Part shown: positions 57,388 to 64,000 of the stretch, one piece after another
Numbering within the stretch: the stretch's first letter is position 1
Layout: the number at the start of each line of letters is the position of its first letter
From: CAVXFL01 sp963761015
Lineage (GTDB): Bacteria; Pseudomonadota; Alphaproteobacteria; Acetobacterales; Acetobacteraceae
Direction of reading: 5' to 3'
DNA: 64,000 nucleotides
Assembly (NCBI GenBank): GCA_963761015.1
Contig: CAVXFL010000020.1
Coordinates: 62,001 to 126,000, forward strand
The notes under the pieces: generated by a model
Told to the model about the DNA's origin: nothing
Databases searched by the model: none
The model's input: the letters and a program-made list of their open reading frames with translations, nothing else
Position numbers and translations under genes: made by a program

Positions 57388-58050
57388 ATGCCCGTTACCG
57401 CGGTTGCGGACGTGAATCCGCTGAGCCGGGCCGAGATGGCCTCGCGCGTGGCGCGCGACATCCCCGAGGGCTGGTACGTCAATCTCGGCATCGGCATTCC
57501 GACCCTGATCGCGGATCACGTGCCGCCCGAACGCGAGGTGATCTTCCAGTCCGAGAACGGCGTTCTCGGCATGGGCCCGGCACCGCCGCCCGAGCGGGTC
57601 GAGCCGTGGCTGATCAACGCCGGCAAGCAATACGTGACCCTGCGCACCGGCGGCTGTTTTTTCCACCACGCCGACAGTTTCGCCATGATCCGCGGCGGGC
57701 ATTTGGATTTATGCGTGCTCGGCGGCTACGAGGTGGCGGAGAACGGCGACATCGCCAACTGGGCGACCAGCGAGAACGATACCGCGCCGGCGGTCGGCGG
57801 GGCGATGGATCTTGCGGCGGGCGCGAAGCGGCTTTGGGTGGTGATGGAGCACACGACGAAGGACGGCCGCCCGCGCCTCGTCCACCACTGCTCCTATCCG
57901 CTGACGGCGCTCGGCGCCGTGTCGCGGGTTTACACGAACCTCGCCGTGCTGGACGTATCGGACCAGGGTTTCGTGGTGCGGGAAATGATCGCCGGCCTGA
58001 CGTTCGAGGCCTTGCAGGCGCGCACGGAAGCGCGTCTCACCGCCCCCTAA
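57388..58050 (+). CDS. 3-oxoacid CoA-transferase subunit B (PcaJ-like)
   Basis: Catalytic half of the CoA transferase (220 residues). The active-site Glu lies in FQSENGVLGMGPAP and forms a glutamyl-CoA thioester. WYVNLGIGIPTLIADHVPP and GAMDLAAGAKRLWVVMEH are conserved. AAGGAG nine bases before ATG 57388 supports this start. It forms an operon with subunit A and ends 82 bases before the heat-shock promoter of hsp20. Confidence 0.92.
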   Translation: MPVTAVADVNPLSRAEMASRVARDIPEGWYVNLGIGIPTLIADHVPPEREVIFQSENGVLGMGPAPPPERVEPWLINAGKQYVTLRTGGCFFHHADSFAMIRGGHLDLCVLGGYEVAENGDIANWATSENDTAPAVGGAMDLAAGAKRLWVVMEHTTKDGRPRLVHHCSYPLTALGAVSRVYTNLAVLDVSDQGFVVREMIAGLTFEALQARTEARLTAP

Positions 58051-58131
58051 CAGCTCGCGGAAAATCGGCCGACTTCCGGGTGATTCTTTCGCCCGGCGGT
58101 GGTCCGAACGCGGTCGAGGCGGCGCTTGAGG

Positions 58132-58160
58132 CTTGAAGCGAATGCTGGCAACGCCTATCT
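58132..58160 (+). promoter_or_regulatory. RpoH (sigma-32) promoter of hsp20
   Basis: CTTG at 58132-58135 and CCTATCT at 58154-58160 are separated by 18 bases. This matches the alphaproteobacterial RpoH consensus (CTTG, 17-18 bases, CYTATNT) well. It lies about 100 bases before the hsp20 start, leaving a leader long enough for the thermometer. Confidence 0.7.
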
Positions 58161-58206
58161 GACGGTCAGTCGGGATGCCCTTGTGGGTTCCGGCTGCGAC
58201 AGAGAT

Positions 58207-58256
58207 GCGGGTCGGCCCCTGTGGGGACCCGCCACCAACCTTGCTCTTGCAGGAGG
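58207..58256 (+). ncRNA. ROSE-type RNA thermometer in the hsp20 leader
   Basis: A strong hairpin (58207-58232, GCGGGT...ACCCGC with an inner GGGG/CCCC stem) is followed by the ROSE core. CCTTGCT (58239-58245) can pair with the Shine-Dalgarno AGGAGG (58251-58256) over a five-base loop, leaving G58243 bulged. This is the arrangement of ROSE elements, in which heat melts the final hairpin and frees the ribosome site. The ATG follows at 58264. Confidence 0.75.
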
Positions 58257-58263
58257 TTTCCTC

Positions 58264-58746
58264 ATGACGACGTTCGACTTTGCCCCCTTGTTCCGTACCG
58301 CTATCGGGTTCGACCGCTTGGCGCGTCTAATGGACAGCGCCCAAGGCGGGACGGATTCGCCGTCCTACCCGCCCTACAACATCGAAAAGACCGGGGAAGA
58401 CAGCTACCGGCTGACCATGGCCGTGGCCGGCTTCGGTCCGAACGACATCGAGCTGACGGTCAAGGAGAACACGCTCGTCATCGCGGGCAAGCCCGCGAAC
58501 CAGAGCCAGGGCGACGTGCTCTATCGCGGCATCGCCGGCCGCGCGTTCGAGCGCCGGTTCGTGCTCGCCGACCATATCGTGGTCGAGGGCGCCGACCTCC
58601 AGAACGGCCTGCTCCATGTCGGGCTGAAGCGCGTGGTCCCGGAGAGCTTGAAGCCGCGCCGCATCACGATTGGCGCCGGCGCGCCAGCGAGCGCCGAGCA
58701 GAAGGTGATCGCCAACGACGCCGAGGCATCCGTCAAGGCGGCCTGA
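58264..58746 (+). CDS. Hsp20 family small heat-shock protein
   Basis: A 160-residue alpha-crystallin chaperone. MTTFDFAPLFRTAIGFDRL is the usual N-terminus of alphaproteobacterial members. The domain follows, from YPPYNIEKTGEDSYRLTMAV through VKENTLVIAGKP to FERRFVLADHIVVEGADLQ and NGLLHVGLKRVVPE. AGGAGG lies eight bases before ATG 58264. Regulation is expected at two levels, an RpoH promoter and a ROSE thermometer, both seen upstream. A strong terminator follows. Confidence 0.93.
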   Translation: MTTFDFAPLFRTAIGFDRLARLMDSAQGGTDSPSYPPYNIEKTGEDSYRLTMAVAGFGPNDIELTVKENTLVIAGKPANQSQGDVLYRGIAGRAFERRFVLADHIVVEGADLQNGLLHVGLKRVVPESLKPRRITIGAGAPASAEQKVIANDAEASVKAA

Positions 58747-58770
58747 TCGGCCCGAGCGCGGAACATCGAA

Positions 58771-58795
58771 GGGGCCGGTCCGACCGGCCCCTTTT
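58771..58795 (+). terminator. Rho-independent terminator after hsp20
   Basis: A nine-base-pair hairpin GGGGCCGGT-CCG-ACCGGCCCC at 58771-58791 is followed by TTTT. It ends the hsp20 transcript 25 bases after the stop codon. Confidence 0.85.
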
Positions 58796-58864
58796 CATTT
58801 GGCGCATTGCTTGCCGCGCCCCGGCGGAGATCCCATAACCCGCTCGCGGGGGTTGATAACGCTC

Positions 58865-59533
58865 TTGAACTTCTTCGACACTGCTCGCCTGGTCTTGGCG
58901 CCGCCGCACCCGTCCGGCCGGCCGTTCATCATCGGCGGGATCGTGGTGTTCGCGCTCGGCCTCGTCTTCCTGCATTGGCTCGCCTGGCTGGCGCTGGCCT
59001 TCGTGCTGTTCTGCCTGTTCTTCTTCCGCGATCCCGAGCGGGTTCCACCGGGGCGGATCGGCACGGTGGTCGCCCCCGCCGACGGCAAGGTGGTCTCAGT
59101 GCTGGCCGCCGTGCCGCCGCCTGAACTCGGACTGGGCATCCAGCCGCGCTGGCGCGTCGGCATTTTCCTCTCGCTCTTGAACGTGCACGTGAACCGGGTG
59201 CCCGCCGACGGCACCGTCACGCGCATCGTCTACCGCCACGGCCGCTTCGCCAACGCGAGCCTGAACCGCGCGAGCGACGACAACGAGCGCAACGCCATCG
59301 CGCTGCGGCTGCCGGACGGGCGCGACATGGCGGTGATGCAGATCGCCGGCCTGCTGGCGCGGCGCATCGTCTGCACCATCCGCGAGGGGGACGCCGTCCA
59401 CGCCGGCGCCCGGTTCGGCATCATCCGGTTCGGCAGCCGCGCGGATTTGTATTTGCCGGTCGGCGTGGTGCCGCTGGTCGCGGAAGGGCAGACCATGATC
59501 GGCGGGGAGACGGTGATTGCCGAACTGGCCTGA
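58865..59533 (+). CDS. psd: Phosphatidylserine decarboxylase
   Basis: Makes phosphatidylethanolamine. The 222-residue short form has one N-terminal membrane helix pair (FIIGGIVVFALGLVFLHWL), the substrate motif FFRDPERVPP and VVAPADGKVVSV, and LNVHVNRVPADGTV. The self-cleavage site is the Gly-Ser in IIRFGSRADLYLP, which gives the pyruvoyl group. The start is uncertain: TTG 58865 (LNFFDTARLVLAPPHPSGR) fits the family, and TTG 58853 is an alternative. It overlaps pssA, which makes its substrate. Confidence 0.92.
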   Translation: MNFFDTARLVLAPPHPSGRPFIIGGIVVFALGLVFLHWLAWLALAFVLFCLFFFRDPERVPPGRIGTVVAPADGKVVSVLAAVPPPELGLGIQPRWRVGIFLSLLNVHVNRVPADGTVTRIVYRHGRFANASLNRASDDNERNAIALRLPDGRDMAVMQIAGLLARRIVCTIREGDAVHAGARFGIIRFGSRADLYLPVGVVPLVAEGQTMIGGETVIAELA

Positions 59534-60452
59534 GTCCGAACTGAACGGCCGGCCGCGGCCGCCGAACCGCAAGCGTCCCGCCCCGGTGCAGCGCCTGCGC
59601 CGGCGCTTCCGCCAGCGACGGCGCGCCCGCTATCAGGGGCCGTCGTTCAACCGCATCATCCCCAACATTCTGACCCTGCTCGGCCTGTGTGCCGGCCTGA
59701 CCGCCATCCGGCTGGCGCTCGACGGGCGCTTCGGCGCCGCCGCGGGCGCGATCCTGGTCGCCGCATGCATCGACGGGCTGGACGGCAGGCTCGCGCGTCT
59801 ACTGAAGGCGGTGACGCGGTTCGGCGCCGAGTTCGACAGCCTGGCCGATTTCCTCTGTTTCGGCGTCGCCCCGGCGCTTGTCATGTACCTTTGGTCGCTG
59901 CGGGCGGCCCACGGGTTCGGCTTCGTACCCTGCCTGATGTTCGCGGTCTGCATGGCGCTGCGGCTGGCTCGCTTCAACGCCCAGATCGAGAGCGGGCCGG
60001 CGCCGGCTTACGCGTACAACTTCTTCACCGGCGTTCCGGCCCCGGCGGGAGCGCTCGTGGCGCTGTTCCCGCTGTTCCTCGGACTGGAAGCGAAGTCGAT
60101 GGGCTGGACGTCGCTGCTGCACGTCACCCAGTTTCCGCTGTTTTCGGCCGGCGTGCTGGCCGGCACGGCGCTGTTGCTCGTCTCTACCCTACCCGTCTGG
60201 AGCTTCAAGAACTTCAAGGTGCCGACCGAGTATGTGCTGCCGGTGCTGCTCGGAACCGGGTGCTATGCGGCGCTGCTGGTCGCGGATCCGTGGGCGGCGC
60301 TCGCGGCGGCGGGGCTGGCCTATCTGGGGATGCTGCCGTTCAGCGTCCGCAGCTTCCATCGGCTCAAGCACGAAGCCGAAGCGTATCGGCGCGATGGTAC
60401 CCTGCTGGAGGCGCCGGATCATCCGGTGAGCCACAAGGGTCCCGGAGTCTGA
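59517..60452 (+). CDS. pssA: CDP-diacylglycerol-serine O-phosphatidyltransferase
   Basis: Makes phosphatidylserine, the substrate of Psd. The CDP-alcohol transferase motif is DGLDGRLARLLKAVTRFGAE followed by FDSLADF, giving the metal-binding Asp set. About seven or eight membrane segments follow, with GVPAPAGALVALFPLFLGLE. A basic N-terminus of about 45 residues precedes (RRRFRQRRRARYQGPSFNR). TTG 59517 overlaps the psd end by 17 bases; GTG 59586 is an alternative. psd-pssA is a common pair. Confidence 0.92.
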   Translation: MPNWPESELNGRPRPPNRKRPAPVQRLRRRFRQRRRARYQGPSFNRIIPNILTLLGLCAGLTAIRLALDGRFGAAAGAILVAACIDGLDGRLARLLKAVTRFGAEFDSLADFLCFGVAPALVMYLWSLRAAHGFGFVPCLMFAVCMALRLARFNAQIESGPAPAYAYNFFTGVPAPAGALVALFPLFLGLEAKSMGWTSLLHVTQFPLFSAGVLAGTALLLVSTLPVWSFKNFKVPTEYVLPVLLGTGCYAALLVADPWAALAAAGLAYLGMLPFSVRSFHRLKHEAEAYRRDGTLLEAPDHPVSHKGPGV

Positions 60453-60477
60453 GCGTGCTCGTCGCCGCCTGAGGCGA

Positions 60478-61515
60478 TTACGCAGCGTCCTTGTCCGCCG
60501 GCAGCGATGGGGAGGGGCTTGCCTGGGGCGCGGGCGATCTCGCCGCGGCGCGCCAGCGCCAGAATTGCCCGCCCTCGTGCAATTGCCAGAGAAGCAAGGG
60601 CGGCACCGCGATCGCGAGGTCGCGGGCGCGGCGCACCAGCGAGACGGCGAGGGCCGTCTGGGCGCCGACGCCGAACATGCCGCCCAGCAGAACATAGGCG
60701 CCTTCCTGCACGCCGATGCCGCTCGGCACGATGAAGGCGACGCTGCGCATGGCGAAGGCCAGGCTGTCCATCACGACCGCCCCGCCAAAGTGGATCGGGA
60801 CGCGCATCAGCCGCAGGGTCACCCACATCTCGACTGCGGTCAGGATCCAGCAGACGACGTGCAATGCCCAAGCCACCAGCAAATTGGACGGCCGCGCATG
60901 GATCTGCCGGATGGCCCGCGGCAAGGCGAAGACATGCGGCGCGTGTGCGCCGGCCGCGCGCGACGCGAGTTGCGCCACCCAGCGGCCGAATGCGCCCGAG
61001 CCGCGCATTTGCACCGCGATGAACGCGGCGGCCACCGCCGCCATGGCAGCCAAGGCGGCCGCGACCGGGGCGATCAGCTCGCTGTGAGGACGCAGCGAGC
61101 ACAGCAGCCCGAGCCCGATCAGCGCGTAGCAGACCAGACCAGCCATTTCGATTCCGATATCGACGATGAGCGACGCGGTCGCGAGCGCGCCGGGCAATCC
61201 GGAGGCGGTCAGGGCCCGGGCGCCAAGCACCATGCCGCCCACCGGAGAGAGCGGCAGCGCCTGAGAGGCGGCGTCGCGGATCAGCCGCGCCCACACGAAG
61301 CTCGCCGGATGCGCCTCCACGCTGCCCCTGAGCAGTTGCCACCAGGGCAGGCCAAGCAGAACGGTCAGGGCGAGATGGAACCCGACGACGGCGGCGAATC
61401 CGGACCAGCCCAGGTTGTCGAACGCCCGCCCGATTCCGTGCGTGCCGAACGCCCGGAACAGCGCCACGGCGAGCGCCACCCCGACCGCCAAGCCCAGGAC
61501 GATTTGCGCTTTCAT
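60478..61515 (-). CDS. LPG-synthase-type (UPF0104/HpnL-like) membrane protein
   Basis: A 345-residue integral membrane protein with about seven or eight helices. RSVAFIVPSGIGVQEGAYVL and ASQALPLSPVGGMVLGARAL are typical of the flippase-like lysylphosphatidylglycerol synthase transmembrane family and its HpnL group, found near hopanoid or polyprenyl genes. The role is probably lipid or lipid-linked sugar movement, but is unproved. It starts at ATG 61515 and is convergent with pssA (26 bases apart). Confidence 0.82.
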   Translation of the reverse strand: MKAQIVLGLAVGVALAVALFRAFGTHGIGRAFDNLGWSGFAAVVGFHLALTVLLGLPWWQLLRGSVEAHPASFVWARLIRDAASQALPLSPVGGMVLGARALTASGLPGALATASLIVDIGIEMAGLVCYALIGLGLLCSLRPHSELIAPVAAALAAMAAVAAAFIAVQMRGSGAFGRWVAQLASRAAGAHAPHVFALPRAIRQIHARPSNLLVAWALHVVCWILTAVEMWVTLRLMRVPIHFGGAVVMDSLAFAMRSVAFIVPSGIGVQEGAYVLLGGMFGVGAQTALAVSLVRRARDLAIAVPPLLLWQLHEGGQFWRWRAAARSPAPQASPSPSLPADKDAA

Positions 61516-61593
61516 CGTTGCCGCCCGGTTGCCGCAGCGTGACTGGCCCGCGCTCCCCAGTGGCGAAACCGCCCCTTCGGCGCGGGTCCCGCC

Positions 61594-62907
61594 CTAAAGT
61601 CCATGCGACAGCGGGACGGCGCCGCGCAATTGCGGTTGGCCGGCCGGGGCTGCGGCCCGGAGCCGCAAGCCATCGGTTTCCGGCTCGATCTGGAACCGGC
61701 GCACGTAGCCGCGGAAGCGCTTTGCCTCGCGCCTGGGGTCGAGCCCGTAATCCTCAAACCGATAGGAATTCCGGCCATAGCCGCCGCGTGGGCGTTCGGC
61801 GATCAGGCGATGCATCTCGGCCGCCGTGCTGTCGGCGAGCGGCAGATCGAAATGCCGATACAGAGCCTCGACCGTCGCCAACGGGTTCGCGACCAGCGCC
61901 TTGTATTGCACGTGAAAAATTCGTCCCGAGCGCCAGGTATCGTCAAGCTCGCTCGCCGCAAGCAGCCTGGCGGCGGCGTCGGACCAATCATTGCTGACCT
62001 GTTCGCCGATGCGGAGCCGGTCGACATGGCGGGTGAACGGCTGTCGCAGCACTTCCGTCAGCCGGCACGACGAGGCCAGCACCTTCAGCGGGTCGCGGTG
62101 CACGAACACGATGCGCGCGTCGGGATAGACCTCGGCAATGGCGTCCAGCGCGAACGCGTGATCCGGCGATTTCAGGACCCAGCGGCGCGCGTCGGGCGAA
62201 GCGGCACGCGCCTGGTGCTGCAAATGCCGCAAGAAGCGGCGATGAAACCGATAGGCGTTCACGTGCCCGGCCTCGGCCAGCCAGCGCCGGTAGGACGGGA
62301 CTTCGTGCGTGATGTCGAATCGGAGGCTGGCGAAGGTGTGCGCGGTGATTTCGGTGCATTCCTGCGGCGACCAGGCATCGAACGGATGCAGGTTTTTCAC
62401 CTCGGGGGCGAGGCGCTCGAAGGCCCGGAGTTGGCGCGCGACCTGCTCCGGGCCGGCCCGGCGCCCGGCCGCGCGATGGCCCGGGTTGGGATAGATCGTC
62501 TGCCAACAGAGCGGAACGAGGTTGGCCCGATCGCTCGCCAGCAAGCGATGCAGGAATGTCGTGCCGCTGCGCGGCAGCCCGGTGATGAAAACCGGCTGCG
62601 CGATCCGCTCCTCGGCAATGCCTGGATTGCTGCTCTCTTCGTCGCGCAGGATCAGCAGGTTGCAGAGATAACGGAGCAGATCCCAGCGAGCGCCGATCCG
62701 ACCGAACAGGGTCAGGTTCGATTCGGTCTGATACGCATCCAGCAGCACCCGCAGCGGCTCGGCTACCGCCACGTCGCCGAAATCGTCCAGGCCGGTGCGG
62801 CGACGCGCCGCGTCGATCAACTCCTCGGCGAGCATCGGGCGCTGGGCGATTCCCAGGAAATCGCTTCCGCGGTCCGCGGCGCGCAGGAGTTGAGCCAGAA
62901 GCGTCAT
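61594..62907 (-). CDS. Sulfotransferase family protein
   Basis: A 437-residue protein of the Sulfotransfer family. The 5'-phosphosulfate loop of PAPS binding is VFITGLPRSGTTFLHRLLAS, and the 3'-phosphate motif is RIVFVHRDPLKVLASS. The family transfers sulfate from PAPS to glycans or lipids; related proteins in bacteria are not all proven. With cysNC at 48.9 kb it suggests that sulfated molecules are made (inference). The start is ATG 62907. The 78-base gap to the HpnL-like gene holds nothing evident. Confidence 0.85.
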   Translation of the reverse strand: MTLLAQLLRAADRGSDFLGIAQRPMLAEELIDAARRRTGLDDFGDVAVAEPLRVLLDAYQTESNLTLFGRIGARWDLLRYLCNLLILRDEESSNPGIAEERIAQPVFITGLPRSGTTFLHRLLASDRANLVPLCWQTIYPNPGHRAAGRRAGPEQVARQLRAFERLAPEVKNLHPFDAWSPQECTEITAHTFASLRFDITHEVPSYRRWLAEAGHVNAYRFHRRFLRHLQHQARAASPDARRWVLKSPDHAFALDAIAEVYPDARIVFVHRDPLKVLASSCRLTEVLRQPFTRHVDRLRIGEQVSNDWSDAAARLLAASELDDTWRSGRIFHVQYKALVANPLATVEALYRHFDLPLADSTAAEMHRLIAERPRGGYGRNSYRFEDYGLDPRREAKRFRGYVRRFQIEPETDGLRLRAAAPAGQPQLRGAVPLSHGL

Positions 62908-63110
62908 CGGCAGGGTTTCGGCCAGAGGTGATAAACCATAAAGGACGCGCCGCCGTTCGGTTCCGAAACCGGCGGAGGAGGGCAGAGTTGCTCGGCCCGC
63001 TCGCTGACCAGGCGGCTGATACGGGCCCTCTATGGTGGGGTTGCCCGGGGGGCACGCGCAAGGCCGTTACGAAACGAAATCCAGCGGTCGCGCCGCCGCG
63101 CCGGCACCGC

Positions 63111-64000
63111 TCACTCGGCCGCCACCGCCCGGTTATGCGAGAATGCGTGACCGGGCAGTTTGCTTTGCGGTTGTGCTTGCGGCCGCGCCGCTCCGACAAT
63201 ATCCGCCAGTTGCTCGCGATACCGTGCGGGCGAATTCTCGCGTGCCAGGCGCAGGAGGGCCTGCGTGCGCAGGGCCTGCCATACCCGCCGGGACCGATAC
63301 ACGGCGGCGATGCGATCGGCGAAATCGGCGGGGCTGCCCGCATCGGCCGACATCAGCTCGACCCCGCTGGTCCAGCCGAGCTGTTGGCACAGGAGGTCGC
63401 TGGCTACCACGGGCAGCCCGTATCCCGCCGCCTCGTAAATCTTGTACGGCGTGCCGGCCGCGTACCGGGTCGGCGCGACGAAAATCCGATGGCGCTCATA
63501 GAGGGGCCGCAGGTCCTCGACCTCGCCCAGCAGTTCCACGTCGGGCCGGCCGCGCCATCGCCTGAGCCCCACGCCCGGCGCGGTGTAGCCCGCGACACTC
63601 ACGCGCGCGCCGGCTCCGAGCCGCGCGTGCAGCAGCGGCAACACCTCGTCGAGGAACCAGCACAACGCATCGTGGTTCGGGGAGTCGGTCTGGTGCATGG
63701 AGCCGACGAACAGCAGGCCCGAGCGCTCCTCGAACGCGGCTTCGGTGGGCGTGGCCTCGCGCATCGTGCCGAGCACGACCACCTCTGTCAGACCCGCCCT
63801 GTTGCGCAAAAGTTCCGCTTCCACCTCGCTCACGGCCACGATACGCTGGCAGAACCAGGCGTTGGCGAATTCGCGCGTGAGTGCCAGGTCCAGATCGAAC
63901 GGGGCGCCGGTGAGCGTCGCGCGCGCCAGTTCGCGAAGCGAAAACACCGCCTCGCTGTCGAGCACGACGGTCACGCGGTTGGGATCGCCGCAGCAGCGCT
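63111..64000 (-). CDS. Glycosyltransferase, GT4 type (N-terminus beyond the window)
   Basis: The C-terminal 295 residues of a GT-B glycosyltransferase; the frame stays open to the window edge. LLFVGSMHQTDSPNHDALCW and APTRYAAGTPYKIYEAAGYG with LPVVASDLL are typical GT4 donor-domain motifs. The upstream VVLDSEAVFSLRELARATL fits the linker to the missing N-terminal domain. The protein ends with a Gln/Pro-rich tail. The 203-base spacer 62908-63110 beside the sulfotransferase gene shows no gene. Confidence 0.85.
   Translation of the reverse strand, partial: RCCGDPNRVTVVLDSEAVFSLRELARATLTGAPFDLDLALTREFANAWFCQRIVAVSEVEAELLRNRAGLTEVVVLGTMREATPTEAAFEERSGLLFVGSMHQTDSPNHDALCWFLDEVLPLLHARLGAGARVSVAGYTAPGVGLRRWRGRPDVELLGEVEDLRPLYERHRIFVAPTRYAAGTPYKIYEAAGYGLPVVASDLLCQQLGWTSGVELMSADAGSPADFADRIAAVYRSRRVWQALRTQALLRLARENSPARYREQLADIVGAARPQAQPQSKLPGHAFSHNRAVAAE

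Overview
The window is about 64 kb of very GC-rich bacterial DNA with short spacers and many GTG or TTG starts. Several things point to an alphaproteobacterium, most likely Rhodospirillales and close to Acetobacteraceae: an F1 ATP synthase operon without F0 genes (atpHAGDC), a fabD-fabG-acpP-fabF-gmk block, the rpsF-rpsR-rplI trio, an rsmE/gshA pair divergent from ubiA, a phasin, an alphaproteobacterial-type RpoH promoter with a ROSE thermometer, and a HpnL-like membrane protein. The family-level placement is inference. I see no rRNA, complete tRNA, CRISPR array, insertion sequence or phage gene.

Layout. 1-4.7 kb: phasin (cut by the edge), a D-Ala-D-Ala carboxypeptidase with a His/Arg-rich tail, methionine aminopeptidase with one metal ligand changed, radC, a TerC-type protein and phhB. 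4.9-10.3 kb: a five-gene branched-chain/amide/urea-type ABC importer with a class II aldolase coupled to it. 11.0-18.9 kb: a tightly packed glycan cassette with two nucleotide-sugar epimerase-type SDRs, a B12-binding radical SAM enzyme, three glycosyltransferases and UDP-glucuronate decarboxylase. 19-26 kb: a DUF892 ferritin-like protein, an unknown protein, ligA, recN, bamD and a DUF1801 protein. 26.3-31.4 kb: F1 ATP synthase. 31.6-41.8 kb: HdeD, fatty-acid synthesis, ribosomal proteins, glutathione synthesis, rsmE, ubiA and a methyltransferase. 41.8-47.1 kb: a degradative cluster (enolase-superfamily enzyme, aminothiazoline-carboxylate hydrolase family protein, two acyl-CoA dehydrogenases, HCCA-isomerase-like protein) plus msrB. 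47.2-54.8 kb: a beta-helix lipoprotein, a CysN-CysC fusion, a giant multi-domain glycosyltransferase and a small repeat protein beside an AT-richer spacer. 55.4-64 kb: an HlyD/EmrA-type adaptor, a 3-oxoacid CoA-transferase, heat-regulated hsp20, psd-pssA, a HpnL-like protein, a sulfotransferase and a glycosyltransferase cut by the edge.

The most striking sequence-wide feature is a set of single-base indels. At least a dozen interrupt otherwise well-conserved genes: the radical SAM gene, the DUF892 gene, the unknown gene at 19.7 kb (three or four), ligA (two), recN (two), atpD, rpsF, ubiA and the giant glycosyltransferase. Each is repaired by adding or removing one base. Because atpD, ligA and rpsF are normally essential, sequencing or assembly error is the simplest reading. 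I annotate these as single genes with a frameshift.

The most interesting biology is the B12-radical-SAM glycan cassette, the giant glycosyltransferase with four internal repeats, and the complete heat-shock control region of hsp20 (RpoH promoter, hairpin, ROSE-type Shine-Dalgarno hairpin, terminator).
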